Below, piece by piece: positions 38,832 to 39,941 of a stretch of DNA of 39,941 bases. A model generated the notes under the pieces. That model ran no database searches, was not told the DNA's origin, and worked only from the letters and a program-made list of their open reading frames with translations. Where the stretch lies: positions 1-39,941 of IMG/VR virus record IMGVR_UViG_3300038696_000046. One strand, written 5' to 3'. The position numbers and the translations under genes are program-made. The first letter of the stretch is position 1, and the number at the start of each line of letters is the position of its first letter. This DNA is from a virus.

Positions 38832-39941
38832 TAGCTTATTCCTGTGCCTGTTATATGAAGCTCACCATTGCTAACACGAACAACCGTAGCGCAACCACCT
38901 TGTGCTAACGTCCTAGTTCCTTGAGGTGGCGCACCCTCTCCATTGAACCAATACATCACATCGCCCGATGTTGGTACGATGGTTGTGTTTTGTGTTCCTC
39001 TGTTTGCGTAAGTTAAAACGCTCCCAATAGGAAAGTTTGTTTCACTGTTAATGGTCACGCTGTTTGTAGTGGTATTGTCCTTATAGTAGTACCCATTGGA
39101 AACGCCAAACGTAGTGTCATTAGCATTTTGAACTGCCACATCGACTTGGTTGTAGCCGACTTCTTTAGTGCCAATTTTAACCGTACCATCAACATCAAAT
39201 ATAACCCCACCGTTATCAGAAACTATACGTAACTCACTATCAGATGCCGAACCCATGCCGACATAGCCTTGTCTTGCGCTTGCTTGGTCGGTAAACTGTA
39301 TATACCCTGCTGATGATGCACCAGAACTGTTGTTGTCTTGTAGCGTCAATATAGGTAACGCATCTGCAACGTGTAAGATGGTACTTGGGGAAGTAGTACC
39401 AATACCAACGTCACCTGATGCGTCCATGCGCATTCTTTCTACTGTACCCGACCTAAACACGTATCCACCCGCTTGAGTGCCAGAAGAGTCAAAAATTACT
39501 TGGTTTAGCGAGTTATTTGAAAGAATATCTAAATAATGGTCATCTCCAGTTGTAAACTTATTAAATCTTGCTACCCTACTTTCGCCTATAGCGCCAGTTA
39601 ACCTAACATCTAATTTTCCTCCCGGTGAACTCGTACCAATACCAACGTCACCTGATGCGTTTATACGCATTCTTTCAGTGCCGCCAGTGTCGAATATTTG
39701 GTTAATTACGTTTGCACTAGATCCATAAAAAATACTGCCACCTGCGTAAGTATCTATAGGACCAACAAAGAAATCGTTAGTAGCGTTAAGACCTAGTACT
39801 CTAGGTGTCTCGCTACCGCTATCTCTTGCGCGTATGTACTCCGCATTGCCAGACATGAGAGCGCTACCGCTAAAGCGTATCGACCCTGCAACGTCTAGCT
39901 TGTCACTAGGACTAGTCGTACCAATACCAACGTTGCCTGAT
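38831..39941 (-). CDS. Tail fibre / receptor-binding protein, C-terminal third (continuation of 2450-1)
   Basis: From 39941 the frame runs in phase with the gene that starts at 2450. It contains ASGNVGIGT-type boxes, segments such as YIQFTDQASARQGYVGMG, and a beta-rich end (GSVLTYANRGTQNT to GELHITGTGIS). A start at 39856 (MSGNAEYIRARD) is only an internal Met of a repeated module and has no ribosome site, so I do not accept it as a separate gene. The C-terminal 100 residues probably form the receptor-binding tip; there is no S74 domain here. Confidence 0.88.
   Translation of the reverse strand, partial: SGNVGIGTTSPSDKLDVAGSIRFSGSALMSGNAEYIRARDSGSETPRVLGLNATNDFFVGPIDTYAGGSIFYGSSANVINQIFDTGGTERMRINASGDVGIGTSSPGGKLDVRLTGAIGESRVARFNKFTTGDDHYLDILSNNSLNQVIFDSSGTQAGGYVFRSGTVERMRMDASGDVGIGTTSPSTILHVADALPILTLQDNNSSGASSAGYIQFTDQASARQGYVGMGSASDSELRIVSDNGGVIFDVDGTVKIGTKEVGYNQVDVAVQNANDTTFGVSNGYYYKDNTTTNSVTINSETNFPIGSVLTYANRGTQNTTIVPTSGDVMYWFNGEGAPPQGTRTLAQGGCATVVRVSNGELHITGTGIS
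39651..39941 (-). repeat. 95-residue tail-fibre module, copy A (pair with 1-291)
   Basis: The copy is 95.9% identical to 1-291. The last six bases CCTGAT equal the first six of the window, so joining with that overlap gives the normal NASGNVGIGT box. A plain end-to-end join adds two residues; both joins keep the frame. Confidence 0.9.

Noticed and set aside
38831-39856. Separate 341-aa gene starting at 39856
   Set aside because: The frame is open upstream to the window edge, the Met is inside a repeated module, and there is no ribosome site.

Overview
This window looks like the complete genome, or very nearly so, of a short-tailed (podovirus-type) bacteriophage of about 39.94 kb, cut open inside its tail-fibre gene. 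The reading frame that starts at 2450 on the minus strand runs off base 1 and resumes in frame at base 39941, ending at 38831, so the two window ends appear to join. The morphogenesis genes follow the P22 order: small terminase, large terminase, portal, scaffold, coat, gp4-like, gp10-like, ejection proteins, tail fibre. Most matching products are close in length to their P22 counterparts. I see no RNA polymerase, integrase, convincing lysogeny repressor or tRNA. The host is probably a gammaproteobacterium: there are sigma70-type promoters and a boxA identical in core to the gammaproteobacterial rRNA leader, and base composition is moderate.

Layout. (a) A leftward late operon starts at 20342 and runs down to base 1, then across the join from 39941 to 36635. 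In transcription order it encodes packaging (terS, terL), the head (portal, a 26-residue Lys/Gly peptide, scaffold, coat), three small basic proteins, the tail machine (gp4-like, a beta-rich 530-residue appendage protein, gp10-like), internal/ejection proteins (GNAT-like, 178, 736, 438 and 626 aa), the tail fibre (about 1185 aa), and a lysis cassette (membrane proteins, a DUF5675-type candidate endolysin and a candidate holin). (b) An 840-bp divergent control region (20343-21182) holds fifteen TGTGAC/GTCACA repeats around an AT-rich core, operator-like palindromes, a strong rightward promoter and a leader with boxA and a long hairpin. (c) A rightward early block (21183-24741) carries a SprT-like metalloprotease, a CobS/MoxR-like AAA+ ATPase, a partner protein with a possible VWA-like core, and three small proteins. 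The genes are separated by palindromes and AC-rich leaders. (d) A leftward pair (26579-24905), VRR-NUC nuclease and SNF2-type helicase, is driven from a promoter that overlaps a rightward one. (e) A rightward replication/recombination block (26675-36556) encodes a DUF2800 PD-(D/E)XK nuclease, a candidate ssDNA-binding protein, many small and membrane microproteins, a family A DNA polymerase, a primase-helicase and a small putative ribbon-helix-helix protein.

How it fits together. The host polymerase probably starts rightward at about 21017, is modified at boxA, and reads the protease/AAA+ block and then the replication genes. The leftward late transcript, starting near 20350, makes virions and lysis proteins. 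The repeat array between the two is the best candidate for an origin and/or operator cluster. The points most worth a second look are the protease/AAA+/partner cassette, the boxA leader, the TGTGAC array, the strong genome-wide excess of GTATAAAC and GTATATAC, and a self-cleaving S74-type domain on an 18-residue-repeat protein in the ejection-protein cluster. All calls come from reading the sequence and remembered family knowledge; no database search was run.
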